Counted from the first letter of the stretch, positions 8,937 to 17,298 are shown. The stretch is 40,199 nt of DNA from Ferrithrix thermotolerans DSM 19514 (GCA_945861325.1 CAMATY010000005.1:1-40199); one strand, 5' to 3'. Notes: a model not told the origin generated them from the letters alone. Numbers and translations: made by a program.

Positions 8937-9245
8937 ATGACAAACTTTGCTGAACAGACAACTTTAAATGAACCCCCTCGTGGTCATGCTCGCATAGTTT
9001 TTCTCGGTTCAGTGTCACCTCATTGGGAGGTTTATGGCGATTACGGCGATCAGAATATGCTTGAAGAGTTTCGCGCACGGGTTCTGGCCCGTTTAATTCT
9101 TTTGCCAAGAAACGATCCACAATTTCGGCGCAATCAAGAGCGTGTCAGCAAAGATGCCGAGCGCGAACGAATCAGCATTGAGTGGGAACTCGGCTATCCA
9201 GTTGCCGCAAGCGCGGAAGTCGCCCCAGCAACACCAACTGAATAG
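8937..9245 (+). CDS. Uncharacterised 102-aa protein in the polyphosphate locus
   Basis: I do not recognise this protein. It is 102 aa from ATG 8937. An in-frame TTG at 8880 would add 19 residues, but these read as low-complexity leader. The core has a short beta-rich segment ARIVFLGSVSPHWEVYGDYG, then a charged helix with several Arg/Glu, ERISIEWELGYPV, and an Ala/Pro tail. There is no signal peptide, membrane helix, cysteine or known motif. It lies divergent from ppx and 46 bp upstream of ppk1, so it may be co-expressed with polyphosphate kinase. A regulatory or polyphosphate-granule role is only a guess from position. Confidence 0.75.
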   Translation: MTNFAEQTTLNEPPRGHARIVFLGSVSPHWEVYGDYGDQNMLEEFRARVLARLILLPRNDPQFRRNQERVSKDAERERISIEWELGYPVAASAEVAPATPTE

Positions 9246-9291
9246 GCAATTGCCAAACGTTGGATAATGATGTCGCTGAGGTGAAATCTAA

Positions 9292-11403
9292 GTGACTTCT
9301 TGGCTAAATAGAATGTTGGTGGCTTATCGAACTTCCGTCAATTCGTACGCTGAAGACATCGAATCTAGATTTATAAATCGCGAATTGAGTTGGCTCGACT
9401 TCAATGATCGAGTACTTGCGCTCGCCAGTCATGAGAATGTTCCGCTGTTAGAGCGGTGTCGATTTTTATCAATTTGCTCTTCGAACCTTGATGAGTTCTA
9501 TCAAATTCGTGTCGCGGCACTCAAAGACCAAGTCGCTGGAGAAATTTCAACCAGAACTCCGGACGGTCGGTCTCCGCTTGAACAACTTCAAGAGATTAAA
9601 GAGCGCACACAAGATTTCGTTCAACGTCAAGAAAAAATATGGACAGATGAGATTCTCCCACAACTTGAACTATTCGGTATTCGCGTGCTCGCTTGGTCAC
9701 AACTTTCTGACCACGAGAAAGCTGATCTGACAAAAGAGTTTGACCAGAGAATTTTTCCTGTACTTACCCCAATTGCTGTTGATCCTGCGCACCCGTTTCC
9801 ATATATTTCAAATCTTGCATTGAATTTGGCAGTCGTCGCTAGTGACCCAAATTCAGGTGAGCAGAGATTTGCTCGATTGAAGATTCCAAATAATATCCCG
9901 AGGCTGATGAAGGTGGGGAAAACAAATAGTTTTGTTTTGCTCGAAGAAATAATTTCAGCAAACCTTTCTCGATTATTTCAGGGGATGAAGATTGAGCAAT
10001 GTTTTGTTTTTCGTGTCACCCGTAACGCCGACTTATCACTAGACGACGAAGATGCCGAAGATCTGCTTGCCGCAGTTGAAGTTGAGTTGCGTCGCCGTCG
10101 TTTTGGGCGTGCAGTTCGAATTGAAATTCCATTCGGAACCGCTCAGTCGGTCATTGAATTGATGTGCGAAGAACTTGAACTTGGTGTTGATGACGTGACA
10201 TTTCATCACAGTATTATTGAGATGAAGGCTTTATCTCAATTAGTGTCGCTTGATTTTTCAGATTTGCGTTTTCAACCCTGGCCTCCATTAACTGCCGGAC
10301 GCCTGTCTGCCGCTGAATTTAATGGCCTAAGTATTTTTCAAGTGATTCGTGAGCGACAGCTTTTAGTTCATCACCCTCACGAGTCTTTTACATCATCTGT
10401 TGAAACCTTTGTTGAACAGGCTGCTAATGATCCAAAAGTGCATTCAATCAAAATGACTTTGTATCGAACGTCGGGCGATTCTTTAATTGCCAAGAATCTA
10501 GTTAAGGCCGCTGAATCAGGAAAGCAAGTCGCCGTTGTTCTTGAAATTAAGGCGCGCTTTGATGAAGCTAGAAATATTGCGTGGGCTAAAGAACTTGAAT
10601 TTGCAGGCGTTCATGTAACTTATGGCATTGTTGGTTTGAAAACTCATTCAAAGTGCATTCTGGTAGTTCGCGAAGATGCTGATCAAATGCGCCGGTACGT
10701 TCACATCGGGACTGGAAATTACAATTCAACAACAGCTCGGGTCTATGAAGATATCGGTTTCTTTACTTGTGAAGAATCAATTGGAGCAGACGCTACCGAG
10801 CTGTTCAATTACTTAACTGGTTATGCCAAGGAGCCAGATTATCTGCGACTAATTGTGGCGCCCCACCAGTTACGACCGCGACTTCTTGAATTGATCCGCC
10901 GTGAAGCAACATTCAAGACCGCCGGCAGCATCACTCTAAAACTCAATTCAATTTCCGATCCAACAATAATTGATGCGCTTTATGAGGCAAGTCAGGCTGG
11001 AGTGAAAATAGATTTAGTTGTAAGAGGAATTTGTTGTTTGCGCGCCGGAGTTCCAGGACTGTCCGAAAATATCACTGTGCGTTCAATTCTCGGTCGCTAT
11101 CTTGAGCACTCTCGCATCTATCGATTTGCCCATGGTTTTGATGATCAGTCGCCGTTGCACCTCATTGGTTCGGCTGATTTGATGGGCCGTAATCTGGACG
11201 GGAGAGTTGAAGTTCTGGTGCCATTAACTCATCCGAAGCATCGTGCGTGGTTAGATAAAGTTCTTGGGTTTTTACTTGAGCCAGAGGTGCCTAACTTTGC
11301 ATTATCCAAAGATGATAAGTGGATCTACAACTCGGGTGGTACGCAAAATAAAGATGCTCAGCAACGACTGCATGAATGGGTTGTAGCGACTCAATTGCGT
11401 TAA
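9292..11403 (+). CDS. ppk1: Polyphosphate kinase 1
   Basis: This 703-aa protein spans the four-domain PPK1 fold. The N-terminal domain begins RFINRELSWLDFNDRVLALA, the head domain follows, and there are two phospholipase-D-like C-terminal domains. The autophosphorylated His is His471 in YVHIGTGNYN, and a second conserved His is in YLEHSRIYRF. PPK1 reversibly transfers ATP gamma-phosphate to polyphosphate. It lies directly upstream of phoU and the SenX3/RegX3 pair (9 bp after the stop begins the phoU control region). The GTG 9292 start is used; ATG 9313 is an alternative and would not affect the domain. Confidence 0.95.
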   Translation: MTSWLNRMLVAYRTSVNSYAEDIESRFINRELSWLDFNDRVLALASHENVPLLERCRFLSICSSNLDEFYQIRVAALKDQVAGEISTRTPDGRSPLEQLQEIKERTQDFVQRQEKIWTDEILPQLELFGIRVLAWSQLSDHEKADLTKEFDQRIFPVLTPIAVDPAHPFPYISNLALNLAVVASDPNSGEQRFARLKIPNNIPRLMKVGKTNSFVLLEEIISANLSRLFQGMKIEQCFVFRVTRNADLSLDDEDAEDLLAAVEVELRRRRFGRAVRIEIPFGTAQSVIELMCEELELGVDDVTFHHSIIEMKALSQLVSLDFSDLRFQPWPPLTAGRLSAAEFNGLSIFQVIRERQLLVHHPHESFTSSVETFVEQAANDPKVHSIKMTLYRTSGDSLIAKNLVKAAESGKQVAVVLEIKARFDEARNIAWAKELEFAGVHVTYGIVGLKTHSKCILVVREDADQMRRYVHIGTGNYNSTTARVYEDIGFFTCEESIGADATELFNYLTGYAKEPDYLRLIVAPHQLRPRLLELIRREATFKTAGSITLKLNSISDPTIIDALYEASQAGVKIDLVVRGICCLRAGVPGLSENITVRSILGRYLEHSRIYRFAHGFDDQSPLHLIGSADLMGRNLDGRVEVLVPLTHPKHRAWLDKVLGFLLEPEVPNFALSKDDKWIYNSGGTQNKDAQQRLHEWVVATQLR

Positions 11404-11414
11404 TCCGATTATTT

Positions 11415-11458
11415 GTTCACCTTCGCGTCACTTTTAAGACGATCACAGTTCACATTTA
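11415..11458 (+). promoter_or_regulatory. Candidate PHO box (11-bp phased GTTCAC repeats)
   Basis: GTTCACCTTCG (11415-11425), CGTCACTTTTA (11426-11436) and GTTCACATTTA (11448-11458) fall on the same 11-bp register. The intervening unit (11437-11447) is degenerate. This is the layout of PhoP/RegX3 direct-repeat boxes (consensus near GKTCAYYYRSG). TACCGT at 11465-11470 could be the -10 element, placing the box over the -35 region as expected for an activator. The RegX3-like regulator is encoded two genes downstream. Confidence 0.6.
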
Positions 11459-11514
11459 GTGGGCTACCGTTACTCTCAGGTTTAATAAAGTCCCACAATA
11501 TGGAGGCGTTAAAA

Positions 11515-12246
11515 ATGGATGAAATTCGCAAAAACTTCCATAACGATCTCGAAAACGTACGAGCAGAAGTCATTCGACTAGGCGCATCATTAACTGAGGC
11601 GATACCTCGTGCAACGGCAATTCTTCTCAGCGGTGATCTCGAGGGTGCCGACTATCTAGTTCAGTCCGACGATGAATTTGATGGTCGATCTGCCGAATTA
11701 GAAGCAATGTGTTTTGAGATTTTGGCACTGCAGGCACCTGTTGCTGCCGATCTTCGTCAAATCATTGCAATCATGAAGATCGCCGGCGAACTTGAGCGTT
11801 CTGCAGACCTAGTAGTAAATATCTGCAAAGCCGCTAGAAGAATTTATGGTCATGACATCGACCCGGTATTGCGGGGCGTGATTTCCAAGATGAGCGAACA
11901 GGCTCAGCAACTTTTTGCTTCAACCATGGAAGCATTTGAGCAAAACGATGCGGCTAAAGCCGCGGCGATTGATGACATGGATTCTTATTTAGATAGTTTG
12001 CATCGCCAATTCATTCAGCAGATTTTTGAGTCTCACTCACATTCAAAAATTGATCTACAAGTCGCTGTGCAGTTGGCAGTTGTTGCGCGATTTTACGAAC
12101 GAATTGGAGACCACGCAGTAAATGTGAGCGAGAGAACTCGATTCATTGTTACTGGTTGGGTTAGAGAGCGTGACGGCATCAATCGATACAAAGCTCGCGT
12201 CGGAGACCAGACTGGTGAGATTCCGCTGAAGCGCGAGCCGAATTAG
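11515..12246 (+). CDS. phoU: Phosphate signalling protein PhoU
   Basis: This 243-aa protein comprises two PhoU three-helix-bundle repeats. The metal-cluster motifs are ELERSADLVVN in the first repeat and YERIGDHAVNVSE in the second. PhoU links the Pst transporter to the histidine kinase and keeps the regulon off when phosphate is plentiful. ATG 11515 is chosen because GGAGG (11502-11506) lies 8 nt upstream and MDEIRKNFHNDL matches PhoU N-termini; upstream in-frame starts at 11413 and 11500 fall before or inside that site. The senX3-like kinase gene follows after 15 bp. No pst transporter genes are in the window. Confidence 0.92.
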   Translation: MDEIRKNFHNDLENVRAEVIRLGASLTEAIPRATAILLSGDLEGADYLVQSDDEFDGRSAELEAMCFEILALQAPVAADLRQIIAIMKIAGELERSADLVVNICKAARRIYGHDIDPVLRGVISKMSEQAQQLFASTMEAFEQNDAAKAAAIDDMDSYLDSLHRQFIQQIFESHSHSKIDLQVAVQLAVVARFYERIGDHAVNVSERTRFIVTGWVRERDGINRYKARVGDQTGEIPLKREPN

Positions 12247-12261
12247 TGCAAGTAAGTTGAC

Positions 12262-13428
12262 GTGCGATACATCTTGCTTTTTGTTGGCACATTTGTTGCG
12301 GCGTTGCTTGCGTTTTTGCTCTCAAAACGAATAGGAACCGATAAGAAACCTGAATCACAGCCAAACGATTTGCGCCAACGTTCTACTGCGACAGATCAAA
12401 CAGATCAGATGGCGCAATTGATGGAAGTTCTAGATATTTTGCCGATGGGCGTAGTTGTTGTTGACAGTAAGTCTGGTCGCCGTTTCAGAAATGACGCCGC
12501 TGTTGCGATGACCGGTGTGAGATATGTCGACGTCTTAGTTGATCAGGCCGTAGATGAGATGATTTCACTAGTTGAGAAAAATGGTTCTGGAGACCGAGTT
12601 CTTGAAGCCATTGCGGGCACGACACGGTTTCTTGATATTCACGGAAAGAAATTAGATAGTCAAAATATAATTGTGACTGTTGAAGACATCACAAAAAAAT
12701 CACGCATCGAAACCCTTCAAACCGACTTTGTGGCCAATTTAAGTCATGAACTGAAAACACCTATTGGTGCAGTGGCGGCACTTGCTGACTCATTAGATGG
12801 CGAGACAGAAACCAAAGTTGTATGGAGACTTGCGGAAAGGATTGTTTCCGAGTCACATCGCATGGCGCGAATTGTTGACGATCTTTTAGATCTCTCCCGA
12901 ATCGAATTTAGTGGCACAGAAGACTGGACAAATTTCGACCTTGCACAAGTTCTAAGAGAAGTTGTTGACACGAATCAGCACGCGGCAAAAAGGAAGAATC
13001 TTGAGTTAACACTCGTCAATGATGGCCAACTGGATGTGCGCGGTGACAGATCGCAATTGGTTTCATGTTTTTCGAATTTGGTGGATAATGCAATTAAGTA
13101 CAGCGAATCTGATGGTTCAGTCGTCGTCGAGAGTTTGATTGACGGGCAAGAAATAGTTGTCTCGGTTTCGGATCGCGGAATCGGAATAGCAAAACAAGAT
13201 TTGAATCGAATTTTTGAGCGTTTTTATAGGGTCGACAAAGCGCGTAGTCGGGCAACTGGCGGAACAGGTTTGGGTTTATCGATTGTGCGGCACATTGCTT
13301 TAGAGCACGGAGGAAGCATTGATGTTGATTCTGAAGAAGGAATTGGATCAAAATTTATAATTCGACTGCCGCACAATCTCAAGCAGTCTGCAGAAGAAAC
13401 AATTAATAAACCGGGAGTATTGATATGA
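12262..13428 (+). CDS. senX3: SenX3/PhoR-like sensor histidine kinase
   Basis: This 388-aa kinase has an N-terminal membrane helix (about 3-20), a PAS-like region starting LMEVLDILPMGVVVVD, a HisKA dimer domain with phospho-acceptor His162 (NLSHELKTP), and an ATPase domain. The ATPase N box is LVDNAIKYS, the G1 box DRGIGI, then FERFYRVD and GGTGLGLSI. It is like SenX3/PhoR phosphate sensors, although only one membrane helix is evident. Its gene lies between phoU and a RegX3-like regulator, and its last codons overlap the regulator start (ATGA, 13425-13428), which indicates translational coupling. The GTG 12262 start places the helix at the N-terminus. Confidence 0.9.
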   Translation: MRYILLFVGTFVAALLAFLLSKRIGTDKKPESQPNDLRQRSTATDQTDQMAQLMEVLDILPMGVVVVDSKSGRRFRNDAAVAMTGVRYVDVLVDQAVDEMISLVEKNGSGDRVLEAIAGTTRFLDIHGKKLDSQNIIVTVEDITKKSRIETLQTDFVANLSHELKTPIGAVAALADSLDGETETKVVWRLAERIVSESHRMARIVDDLLDLSRIEFSGTEDWTNFDLAQVLREVVDTNQHAAKRKNLELTLVNDGQLDVRGDRSQLVSCFSNLVDNAIKYSESDGSVVVESLIDGQEIVVSVSDRGIGIAKQDLNRIFERFYRVDKARSRATGGTGLGLSIVRHIALEHGGSIDVDSEEGIGSKFIIRLPHNLKQSAEETINKPGVLI

Positions 13429-14144
13429 GTATAAATAATTCGTTGCCAACAATATTGGTAGTCGACGATGAAGAGTCGTTTATTGAGGCGCTACAAGTTG
13501 GTTTGAAGCGTGAAGGCTTCCGAGTTGAAGTTGCTCGCGATGGCGCTGAAGCGTTGGCAGTTTTTGATGCGGTGCAACCAGATGCAGTTCTGTTAGATGT
13601 GATGCTGCCAAAGGTTTCTGGAACAGATGTTTGTCGAGAAATTAGAAAAAAAAGTACTGTGCCGATAATCATGGTTTCGGCGAAAGGTGCCGAAATTGAC
13701 ACTGTTGTGGGCCTTGAAGTTGGCGCAGATGACTATATTGTCAAGCCGTATCGACTTCGAGAACTTGTTGCTCGGTTGAGAGCGGCGCTTCGTCGCGGGG
13801 CGCTCGGTGCGAGCTCACAAGATTTTTCTGGCGTCGGCACCGTGGCTCTCGGTGGAATCTCAATTGACCCAGAGCAACATATTGTGACAATCCGTGGCGC
13901 AGTTACGAAACTTCCTCTCAAAGAATTTGAATTGCTTTACATCTTGATGTCTAACGCCGGGCGAGTGTTGACCCGTGAGACCCTGATTGATCGAGTTTGG
14001 GGCACCGACTATTTTGGTGACACTAAAACTTTGGATGTCCATGTCAAACGGCTGCGCGCCAAGATCGAAAAAGAGCCAGCCGAACCACAACTTGTTGTGA
14101 CCATCCGCGGACTTGGCTATAAATACGAGAAAATAGTCGCATAG
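13425..14144 (+). CDS. regX3: RegX3/PhoB-like OmpR-family response regulator
   Basis: This 239-aa protein has an N-terminal receiver domain with phosphorylation site Asp58 (LLDVMLPKVSG), acidic pair DDEE near residue 11 and Lys of VKPYRLREL. A C-terminal OmpR-type winged helix follows, with VLTRETLIDRVWG and DVHVKRLRAKIE as recognition region and RGLGYKYE at the end. It is the expected DNA-binding partner of the preceding kinase for phosphate-starvation genes and the obvious candidate to bind the direct repeats at 11415-11458. The start overlaps the kinase stop by 4 bp. Confidence 0.93.
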   Translation: MSINNSLPTILVVDDEESFIEALQVGLKREGFRVEVARDGAEALAVFDAVQPDAVLLDVMLPKVSGTDVCREIRKKSTVPIIMVSAKGAEIDTVVGLEVGADDYIVKPYRLRELVARLRAALRRGALGASSQDFSGVGTVALGGISIDPEQHIVTIRGAVTKLPLKEFELLYILMSNAGRVLTRETLIDRVWGTDYFGDTKTLDVHVKRLRAKIEKEPAEPQLVVTIRGLGYKYEKIVA

Positions 14145-14332
14145 CATTTTCAAATTCTGGGCTCGCTCCCGCATCTCCACTTAGACGACTCGGCCGCGTT
14201 CACGCTCTCATCGCGTGCGGTGAAGCGTCGTTCGCTATTGCTCTTGCAGATTCGCTCTTTTTATCAATTAGTCCGGATGCTGCACGTAGCAAAGTTCTCT
14301 TATTTTTAGCGATCAGTCTCGCTCCGTTTGCC
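14141..14332 (+). other. In-frame MFS N-terminal coding extension lacking a canonical start codon
   Basis: The frame of the MFS gene stays open upstream of GTG 14333 to a TAA at 14120-14122. The stretch from 14141 translates as IAFSNSGLAPASPLRRL, then GRVHALIACGEASFAIALAD and a hydrophobic segment LLFLAISLAPFAV, which look like the first helices of an MFS permease. No in-frame ATG, GTG, TTG or CTG exists between 14123 and 14332. The best-placed candidate is ATA 14141, which overlaps the regX3 stop as ATAG. A sequencing or assembly error, or a recent ATG-to-ATA change, is equally possible. Confidence 0.6.
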
Positions 14333-15319
14333 GTGATCGCACCATTTATTGGACCAGTGATTGATCGTGTCCCTGGGGGAAGAAGATTCACAGTTTTAAT
14401 CGTCAACTTTTTGCGATGCATAACTATTGTTGCGATGATTCCGCGGATCAACTCAGTTGCGTTATTTCCACTCGCTTTTATTTCATTGGTTCTTGCGCGA
14501 ACATACTCAGTTAGCAAAACTGCGCTCATTCCAACACTTGTTGACGATGACGAGGAGTTAGTCGCAGCCAACGGCAAATTAGGTTTACTTGCAGGATTAA
14601 TTGGATTTGCAGCAGTAGCCCCAGCAGGACTGTTGCAACTCATTGACTCTCGCGCAACGCTAATGATGTCGGCGACAATGTTTGCTCTTGCAAGTTTGGC
14701 TTCGCTTCAGTTACCGCGACATGTTGCTACAACACCAAGAACAACAGAACTCGCCGAAATAAAAGAATTACATGGTTCTGGCATTCGTGATGCGGCGTTG
14801 TCGATGATGTTGTTGAGGGGTGTTGTCGGGTTTTTATTTTTTCATGTTGCCTTTTGGCTGCGCGATGAGCGAGCGGGAACGATGTGGTTCGCTTTGGCGC
14901 TTGGCCTCTCGTCGTTGGCGACAATGTTGGCAAATGCAATTTCACCATTAGTTCGTCGTTTGATTTCTGAGCGAACAATGATGACATCTTCGTTACTGGT
15001 TATTGGTGTCACGGGAATAATTGCCGGAGTGTTTGGTGGTATTACTTTTGGAATTATTTTGATCGCTGTTGCTAACGGGGTAGGTTCAATCGGCCGATTG
15101 GCTTTTGAATCAATAATTCAACGCGAAGCTCCCGACGCCAATCGAGCAAGGGCTTTCGTTAAATTTGAGACAAGAAATCAACTTGTTTGGGTCGGTTGTG
15201 GTTTGGTCTCCGTGGTTTTTACTTTTCCAGGTGCAGTTGGCTTTGCAATCGTTGGCGTCGCTTGTGCGATCGGCTCAATATTTTTTCTCGCCTCAAATAA
15301 TGCTCGGACTAGTAGTTAA
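14333..15319 (+). CDS. Major facilitator superfamily transporter
   Basis: From the first canonical start (GTG 14333) this is a 328-aa polytopic membrane protein with about 9-10 hydrophobic helices. It has the MFS loop motif GPVIDRVPGGRR right at the start. The real protein almost certainly begins near 14141, because conserved-looking helix 1-2 sequence is encoded upstream in the same frame. It resembles drug-efflux-type MFS proteins of Actinobacteria that lie beside regulators; the substrate is unknown. The gene directly follows regX3, so co-transcription with the phosphate regulator is likely. Its stop overlaps the convergent Zincin_2-like gene by 11 bp. Confidence 0.8.
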   Translation: MIAPFIGPVIDRVPGGRRFTVLIVNFLRCITIVAMIPRINSVALFPLAFISLVLARTYSVSKTALIPTLVDDDEELVAANGKLGLLAGLIGFAAVAPAGLLQLIDSRATLMMSATMFALASLASLQLPRHVATTPRTTELAEIKELHGSGIRDAALSMMLLRGVVGFLFFHVAFWLRDERAGTMWFALALGLSSLATMLANAISPLVRRLISERTMMTSSLLVIGVTGIIAGVFGGITFGIILIAVANGVGSIGRLAFESIIQREAPDANRARAFVKFETRNQLVWVGCGLVSVVFTFPGAVGFAIVGVACAIGSIFFLASNNARTSS

Positions 15320-16541
15320 TTCTCTCCAGCCATAATCCTGGCGCGGTTATTTCGTTTGGAGTTGGTAAATTTCCTGACTTTGTCCACATACCTGAGAGCG
15401 CTTCAAAACCATCTCGCTCAATTACACCGGCGATGAATGCATGACCGTGATCAAGTTGAGATTTTGTCAGTCGTAAACCAAGAAGTTGTTCGACAAATTG
15501 GTCCTGAGTGCGTGCTTCAACGCGCCGTCTACGAACTGCTTCTGCAATTTGTGTGCCAGTTCCGATTATTCGCGTTGCAATAATGTCAACGACATAATCA
15601 ACATAACTAACAATTGCGCTTATCATTGCGTCCAGTTTTGGCGCAAGTCTTTCTTGTTCTGGAGATCGCGCAGCACCAAGCAGAATAGTTGGATCGCCGA
15701 GTAGCCGTTGCATCATTACAGCCGGATCACTACTAGTAATATCTATCTTGCTCAGACGTTCAGCGAGTGCATCTGGATTTGGTTTGAACCCAGCAACATG
15801 GGCTTTGACCGAATCAATAATCGTTTCACGCACATGAGTGACGTTAAATATTGCGTGAAATGTAAGTTCCTGCACGATCAACCACATCTGCATGTCGGCA
15901 ATATTGATGCTCCAGTCTGTTGCGAACTCTTCACAGTTTTTTTCAACGATCAGTAGTTGTGTTTGTGGTTCGCGTGGAAGCGGCAAGTCATATTGACCAA
16001 AAGCCCGTAACGAGAGTTGACCAATCATTGACCCGATAGACATTCCGAGCATTGCTGGTGCCATCATCTTGACGAGATTGCCGAGCATCGCATTTAGTTC
16101 GGCTGATTGATTTGACTCTTCATGATCGTCTTGTGGCTGAGCCGGGTCAATTTTTGTCTGGTTAGAAATAGAAGTCGCAAACTCAGTAAATAGTGGCTTG
16201 TATGCGGCAATTGTGTGGTGCACCCACATTGATCGATTTACTACTTCGATCTCGGGCAAGTTCAGGTTGTTATTCGATTTGACAGTAGTCAGACCTGTTA
16301 CATCACGAACATGCATGTCAGCAACTGCAGCGATTTTTTGGATAGCGATTCGAACTGCTGGGTCAACATTTGCTTCGCTGGATGCGCCTGATGTTGTATT
16401 TGTCGATGAGCTAGTTGCGGTACTCAATGCGAACTGGCGCGCCATATCCCATTGAACTGGCGCTTGACTTGATAACGCCTTCATGATTTCTGAAAAAAAA
16501 GGTATTTCTGGCATTGGTTGCTCATTGGGATCTTGAGACAT
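15309..16541 (-). CDS. DUF2342/Zincin_2-like protein without HExxH motif
   Basis: This 410-aa protein resembles the actinobacterial DUF2342 family annotated as zinc-dependent metalloprotease or F420-biosynthesis-associated protein. Similar elements are an N-terminal VNRSMWVHHTIAAYKPL, the Gly/Met-rich helix MLGMSIGSMIGQLSLRAFGQYDLPLP, WSINIADMQMW and a C-terminal DHGHAFIAGVIERDGFEALSGMW. At the place where active members have HEVTH, this protein reads QELTFH (Gln224-His229), so both first-motif histidines are lost or shifted and zinc catalysis is doubtful. It may be a non-catalytic paralogue. ATG 16541 is supported by TAGCAT 6 nt upstream. It is divergent from moaE by 34 bp. Confidence 0.78.
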   Translation of the reverse strand: MSQDPNEQPMPEIPFFSEIMKALSSQAPVQWDMARQFALSTATSSSTNTTSGASSEANVDPAVRIAIQKIAAVADMHVRDVTGLTTVKSNNNLNLPEIEVVNRSMWVHHTIAAYKPLFTEFATSISNQTKIDPAQPQDDHEESNQSAELNAMLGNLVKMMAPAMLGMSIGSMIGQLSLRAFGQYDLPLPREPQTQLLIVEKNCEEFATDWSINIADMQMWLIVQELTFHAIFNVTHVRETIIDSVKAHVAGFKPNPDALAERLSKIDITSSDPAVMMQRLLGDPTILLGAARSPEQERLAPKLDAMISAIVSYVDYVVDIIATRIIGTGTQIAEAVRRRRVEARTQDQFVEQLLGLRLTKSQLDHGHAFIAGVIERDGFEALSGMWTKSGNLPTPNEITAPGLWLERINY

Positions 16542-16547
16542 GGACTG

Positions 16548-16553
16548 ATGCTA
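16548..16553 (-). promoter_or_regulatory. -10 element TAGCAT for the Zincin_2-like gene
   Basis: On the minus strand TAGCAT lies 6 nt before ATG 16541. It shares the 34-bp divergent space with the moaE -10 element, so the two promoters must overlap and may interfere. Confidence 0.45.
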
Positions 16554-16562
16554 CGCAGACCG

Positions 16563-16568
16563 TACACT
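16563..16568 (+). promoter_or_regulatory. -10 element TACACT for moaE
   Basis: TACACT lies 7 nt before ATG 16576, fitting a leaderless transcript for the moaE-small protein-mreB unit. Confidence 0.45.
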
Positions 16569-16575
16569 GAAACAG

Positions 16576-17076
16576 ATGTCAGATAAGCAAATCCTCGACA
16601 ATGAGGGCACTTGGCTTGAATTAACTGATTCCAAACTCAATGTTGGTGCGGTTTACGATTGGGCAACATTACCGTCGTGCGGCGCAGTGGTTGTATTTTC
16701 AGGCACTGTTCGAGACCACGCAGACGGTCGAGTCAATGTAACTTCGCTAACTTACGAAGCTTACGATGACCAAATAATTTCGAAATTGAAATTAATCGCC
16801 GAAGAGATGCGCCTAAGGTGGAGTGACCTTGGACGCATCGCATTAATTCATCGAGTTGGCGAACTTTTGGTGTCTGAGTCATCGGTGCTAGTGGCCGTTT
16901 CATCGCCTCATCGTGCAGATTCTTTTTCGGCGGCGCAATTTGCGATAGACACTTTAAAACTAACGATCCCAATTTGGAAGCAGGAGCACTGGAAAGACGG
17001 CAGCGACTGGGGAACTAATAGCCAAGACATTTCTTCAATTAAAAAGAATAAACCAGCAGAAAGCTCTAGCTTCTAA
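16576..17076 (+). CDS. moaE: Molybdopterin synthase catalytic subunit MoaE
   Basis: This 166-aa protein has the MoaE core GAVVVFSGTVRDHADGR, LTYEAYDD, ALIHRVGEL, VAVSSPHRADSF and the lysine motif PIWKQEHWKDGSDW. MoaE with the MoaD sulfur carrier converts cyclic pyranopterin monophosphate to molybdopterin in molybdenum cofactor synthesis. A moaD or other moa gene is not in the window. The protein has a short unusual N-terminal extension and a Lys/Ser-rich tail. It is the first gene of a tightly packed run with a small membrane protein (1 bp gap) and mreB (2 bp gap), an unexpected grouping with a cell-shape gene. Confidence 0.9.
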   Translation: MSDKQILDNEGTWLELTDSKLNVGAVYDWATLPSCGAVVVFSGTVRDHADGRVNVTSLTYEAYDDQIISKLKLIAEEMRLRWSDLGRIALIHRVGELLVSESSVLVAVSSPHRADSFSAAQFAIDTLKLTIPIWKQEHWKDGSDWGTNSQDISSIKKNKPAESSSF

Positions 17077-17077
17077 G

Positions 17078-17296
17078 ATGCTCGCTTCTTCATCACTTGC
17101 AGTTTTCTTCGCGGCAATTTCTATTGTTAGTGCTTTCACTCTTGCGTACATTGTTTTGACACAAGAAAAGAAAGTTTATGATCCACATGGTCCAGTGGCG
17201 TTTCATCGTCACTTAGAGGCGCTCTCAGATATTTCTCGACAAAAAACTCGATCGCAGGCACGCGAAATGCAAGATCCAACTGGAAGAAATAATTAG
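17078..17296 (+). CDS. Small single-pass membrane protein between moaE and mreB
   Basis: This 72-aa protein has one N-terminal hydrophobic helix (about residues 4-27, LAVFFAAISIVSAFTLAYIV) followed by a polar, basic cytoplasmic-looking tail with HRHLEAL and SRQKTRSQAREM. I do not recognise it. The ATG is 1 bp after the moaE stop and its stop is 2 bp before the mreB ATG, so translation is probably coupled to both. Lying directly before mreB, it could be a membrane partner of MreB in a lineage where mreC/mreD are not adjacent; this is a positional guess. Confidence 0.7.
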   Translation: MLASSSLAVFFAAISIVSAFTLAYIVLTQEKKVYDPHGPVAFHRHLEALSDISRQKTRSQAREMQDPTGRNN

Positions 17297-17298
17297 TT

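Noticed and set aside
9276-9297. Reverse-oriented PHO-box-like repeats before ppk1 (TTTCACCTCAG and AGTCACTTAGA on the minus strand)
   Set aside because: The units are degenerate (8-9 of 11 to the consensus) and overlap the proposed ppk1 start codon, so chance similarity is likely; worth only a matrix scan.
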